This document shows positions 8,187 to 10,481 of a stretch of 10,481 bases of DNA, piece by piece. The translations under genes and the position numbers were made by a program. The number at the start of each line of letters is the position of its first letter. The first letter of the stretch is position 1. This DNA comes from Hamiltosporidium magnivora (taxonomy: Eukaryota; Microsporidia; Dubosqiidae): the NCBI GenBank assembly GCA_004325065.1, contig PITI01000589.1:1-10481 (forward strand), read 5' to 3'. The notes beneath the pieces were generated by a model. It saw only the letters and a list, made by a program, of their open reading frames with translations. It was not told the origin of the DNA and did not search any database.

Positions 8187-9133
8187 GTAAGTAAAAAAAC
8201 TAGTAAAAGTATCAAATAACTACATTTGGCTAGAAAGATAAAGAAATATCGAATCTTGGAAATAATTAAAAATGAAGTCACTGACAAAAACTAAATATAC
8301 GATCTTATGAGATATTTTCTTTATATTATATTCAGGTTTTTTCCATATTTTTATAAGCTTGTAAAGCGAATATTTTGCTTATTACTGCACCAGAAACGAT
8401 ATAAAAGATAAAAAATTTTTTTTAGTGATGAGCAGCAGCAAAAAATAGAATTTATATTTGTAATGCAACCGTAAAGTTTATTGATGGAAAAATAATATAT
8501 CTTGTCTACCTTGTTTTGTAACTTATAATGAGCTACTGAAAATACTTGAAAAGAAAATAGGTTTTTAAATTCTTTGCTTATTGTATTATTACTATGGTTT
8601 AACGCTTTCATTGATTTATATTTCCGTTTATTCTACATAAAGACTTTTTTCAAGTCATATTGTGTATTTCTAAATTATTATGAAATCAGAGATTAAATAT
8701 CTGTATTCGCAGTAATTTTAAAAAAAAATCAGAATTTTCAACTTTAGTAGATTTCCTTAGAATGAGTTACGATATACAACGACTTTCTAGATAATTTCCT
8801 GAGAAAGCTCCTTTCTGTTTTTGAATGTTTAGATATAATTATACATTTTTTTATTCTTTAAAAGCTAACGAAATATTCAATTTTTTTATAGTCATCGAAG
8901 GCGTTCAAATTTTACTTTTTTTTTACTAATTTATCTTATAAGAAATTAAAAAAAGATATAGAGCAATGGGATAGAACGAAAAAGCAAGATATTTCGTTTG
9001 ATTAAATCAAATAATTGGAGTCTATTTAAAAATTTTAATATCAAATTGTTTTCAAAGCATACAAATATTTGCAAAATACAAAAAAAATTACAGAAAAAAA
9101 ATATTGAGAGAGAGTATATCGATTTATATTGAC
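8187..9133. other. AT-rich sequence, no gene seen
   Basis: An 86-codon open frame on the minus strand (8351-8611) has a Phe-, Lys-, Asn- and Cys-rich product of the sort AT-rich noncoding DNA produces. It has no motif, so it is not called. Nothing else is supportable. Confidence 0.55.
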
Positions 9134-9144
9134 AAATAATATTT
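9134..9144. repeat. Left target-site duplication of the SINE
   Basis: AAATAATATTT ends just before the tRNA-like head and is repeated exactly at 9363-9373, straight after the A-rich tail. An 11-bp perfect direct repeat at both edges is the footprint of target-primed reverse transcription. The low-complexity sequence weakens the statistics, but the position is exactly right. Confidence 0.6.
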
Positions 9145-9362
9145 CAACGATATGGTCTAGTAGTGAAGATATCGGAATTTACTTACGAAGGACCGGGTTC
9201 GATCCCCGGTTGGTGAGCCTTTTACTTGCGAAAGAAGATTTGCCTTGTATGACAAACTAAACAATCAAAAAAAATGTCGCTGGAGTGCCTATACTTGGCG
9301 AAGCTCTAATTCCCTCGTGAATTGTGTTGTATAAGTAGGAAAAGAACTAGCTAATATAAAAA
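9145..9362 (+). mobile_element. tRNA-derived SINE, about 218 bp
   Basis: The element has the three parts of a short interspersed retroelement. First is a tRNA-like head (about 9146-9217) with an internal RNA polymerase III promoter: box A TGGTCTAGTAGTG (9153-9165) and a perfect box B GGTTCGATCCC (9196-9206). The T arm is a flawless 5-bp stem (9193-9197 with 9205-9209). The head resembles eukaryotic tRNA-Glu (TATGGTCTAG, GATATCGG, CCGGGTTCGAT). The anticodon stem has one mismatch and the loop carries TTA (9179-9181). The acceptor stem does not pair at all, so this is not a working tRNA gene. Second is a tRNA-unrelated body (9218-9350), richer in GC than its surroundings. Third is an A-rich tail. 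Perfect 11-bp duplications flank it. SINEs have no protein and depend on a LINE. The family is not recognised. Confidence 0.75.
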
Positions 9363-9373
9363 AAATAATATTT
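9363..9373. repeat. Right target-site duplication of the SINE
   Basis: AAATAATATTT, identical to 9134-9144, directly after the A-rich tail of the SINE. Confidence 0.6.
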
Positions 9374-10260
9374 TAGCAGTTATTCATTCGTTAATGAACC
9401 AATTCTTTTAAGATTTAATCATTCAATGAATTTACATAAATTGAAACTTTATTTAATATTTAGACGCGATATTAGCAAATAAAAATGTTTTGATGATTTT
9501 CAATTCAGAAAAAAGTAAAAAAAATGCGGATTGAGAGATTACTTTTAAGAAATTGAATTGAAATATTCCTGGGTACCAAAGTAATTTAGAATAAAAATTT
9601 ATGAGCTTAAAACAATAGCAGAGAAATACTAAACTATTTAAAAAAATTGGTGAGTAAATCTTTATTGATGTGCTCTTCTATGTTTGCTTTTAATCATAAT
9701 ATTTTAAATCAGTAATCTAAAGAAAAAAATTAAATTACAAGCGGAATTACTTTTGGATTTCTCTTTTTAAATATACGGAATATTAATTTTATAAAACGTG
9801 ATTGTGATTTAATTTATAAAATAAATTGCTCCAATGTTATTTTTTTTTTCATACTGAATGTTTTGCTGAAATTTATTTCAATGATTTTTCCTTTTAGAAA
9901 AAAAATGTCAATTTGTGAAGTTCTATAAACTTCTGCAAAGAAATGTTTTACGATTTTCTTTTATAGAATCCGTTTAACACTGCGGCACTTCAAAAAATAC
10001 AAGTTTTATTTTTTGGCATAAAAACATAAAAAGGTTTGCTAATTTTGATAGGAAAAGTAGAGTGTGTAGTATAAATATTACACATGAAGAGTTTAGAAGT
10101 GAAAAATATATTTGATAATCCCATATATTTAAAATTTATAAAATACAAGAAAAGGTTTAAAATATTTTACAAATTATGTTGAAACCTGAATTTTAAAACA
10201 TCACATCTTTTTAAAACAGTGGCAAGTGTAATATTTGTTTTCATGACATTAACGCAGTTT
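9374..10260. other. AT-rich sequence, no gene seen
   Basis: No open frame, RNA gene or repeat stands out on either strand. Confidence 0.6.
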
Positions 10261-10269
10261 TAGGGTTAA

Positions 10270-10481
10270 CATAAATAACTGCTATCCAACACTCCATCGG
10301 TAACCCCTGCGATACCTACATCCCAAAGCCTTTCATCTACCAGATGTGTAGAACCCATTTAATAGTCGAGTCAACTGCCCGGTGCGTGTTAATATCGTTG
10401 CATGAAGTGTGATCGAAGGCCGAAGTCCCCGGGCTCCCCGAAAACTATGCCGCATTACACTTACTCTACACTTTCTGAACC
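10270..10481. other. High-GC island at the window edge, possible mobile-element fragment
   Basis: GC is about half by hand count over 10281-10481, reaching about 58% in 10381-10440, against roughly 20-25% just upstream. The change is abrupt near 10270. Both strands have frames with only two or three stops over about 65-70 codons (for example CMKCDRRPKSPGSPKTMPHY on the + strand), but none is open throughout and no domain is recognised. It looks like the edge of an inserted element that continues past the window. Confidence 0.4.

Noticed and set aside
8075..8287. 70-codon minus-strand frame
   Set aside because: It overlaps the antisense of exon-like copy 3 and its product is low-complexity.
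8351..8611. 86-codon minus-strand frame with several Cys and Phe residues
   Set aside because: The Cys run comes from GCAGCAGCA-type sequence read in reverse, no motif is recognised, and composition matches the noncoding background.
9146..9217. A functional tRNA gene with anticodon UUA, which would read the UAA stop codon
   Set aside because: The acceptor stem is unpaired in six of seven positions, one anticodon-stem pair is broken, and the sequence continues into a SINE body flanked by a target-site duplication. The anticodon is best seen as a mutated relic. The short T run at 9220-9223 alone is not enough to call a tRNA.
1..10481. CRISPR array, bacterial operon or phage-defence system
   Set aside because: There are no regularly spaced repeats and no gene clusters. 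The protein and signals present are eukaryotic.

Overview
This is a very AT-rich, gene-poor eukaryotic window. It holds one intact protein gene, an intronless 801-codon eIF4G-type translation initiation scaffold at 5373-7778 on the + strand. Most of the rest is roughly 75-80% A+T sequence without genes, carrying worn-down mobile-element and repeat remains.

The best guess for the organism is a microsporidian with a large, AT-rich, transposon-laden genome. The gene has no introns and is short for eIF4G. A CCC motif lies 14 nt upstream of the ATG, as reported for microsporidian genes, and an AATAAA lies 12 nt after the stop. An AT-rich invertebrate or another parasitic eukaryote is not excluded. 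The splice-like borders of one repeat family and the tRNA-headed SINE would also fit an animal.

Layout: 1-452 is empty. 453-674 (-) is copy 1 of a repeat that looks like a decayed exon. 1381-1640 is an isolated island of about 40% GC. 1641-3593 is empty apart from a small hairpin. 3594-3900 (+) is a decayed C-terminal endonuclease region of an R2/R4-like non-LTR retrotransposon, followed in the same frame by an unexplained 62-codon open stretch to 4092. 4313-4534 (-) is exon-like copy 2. About 5054-5330 is a degenerate AT-rich tandem array in front of the gene. Exon-like copy 3 follows the gene at 7973-8186 (+). 9145-9362 is a tRNA-derived SINE flanked by a perfect 11-bp target-site duplication. 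About 10270-10481 is a second high-GC island that runs off the window.

The gene stands alone, with no operon or neighbouring genes to read function from. The SINE and the LINE relic are probably linked in mechanism, because SINEs are mobilised by LINE reverse transcriptase, but nothing in the window shows that this particular LINE family moved this SINE. The most notable items are the SINE with its duplication, the three-copy exon-like family with conserved splice-like edges, and the compact eIF4G with a perfect 24-bp coding repeat.
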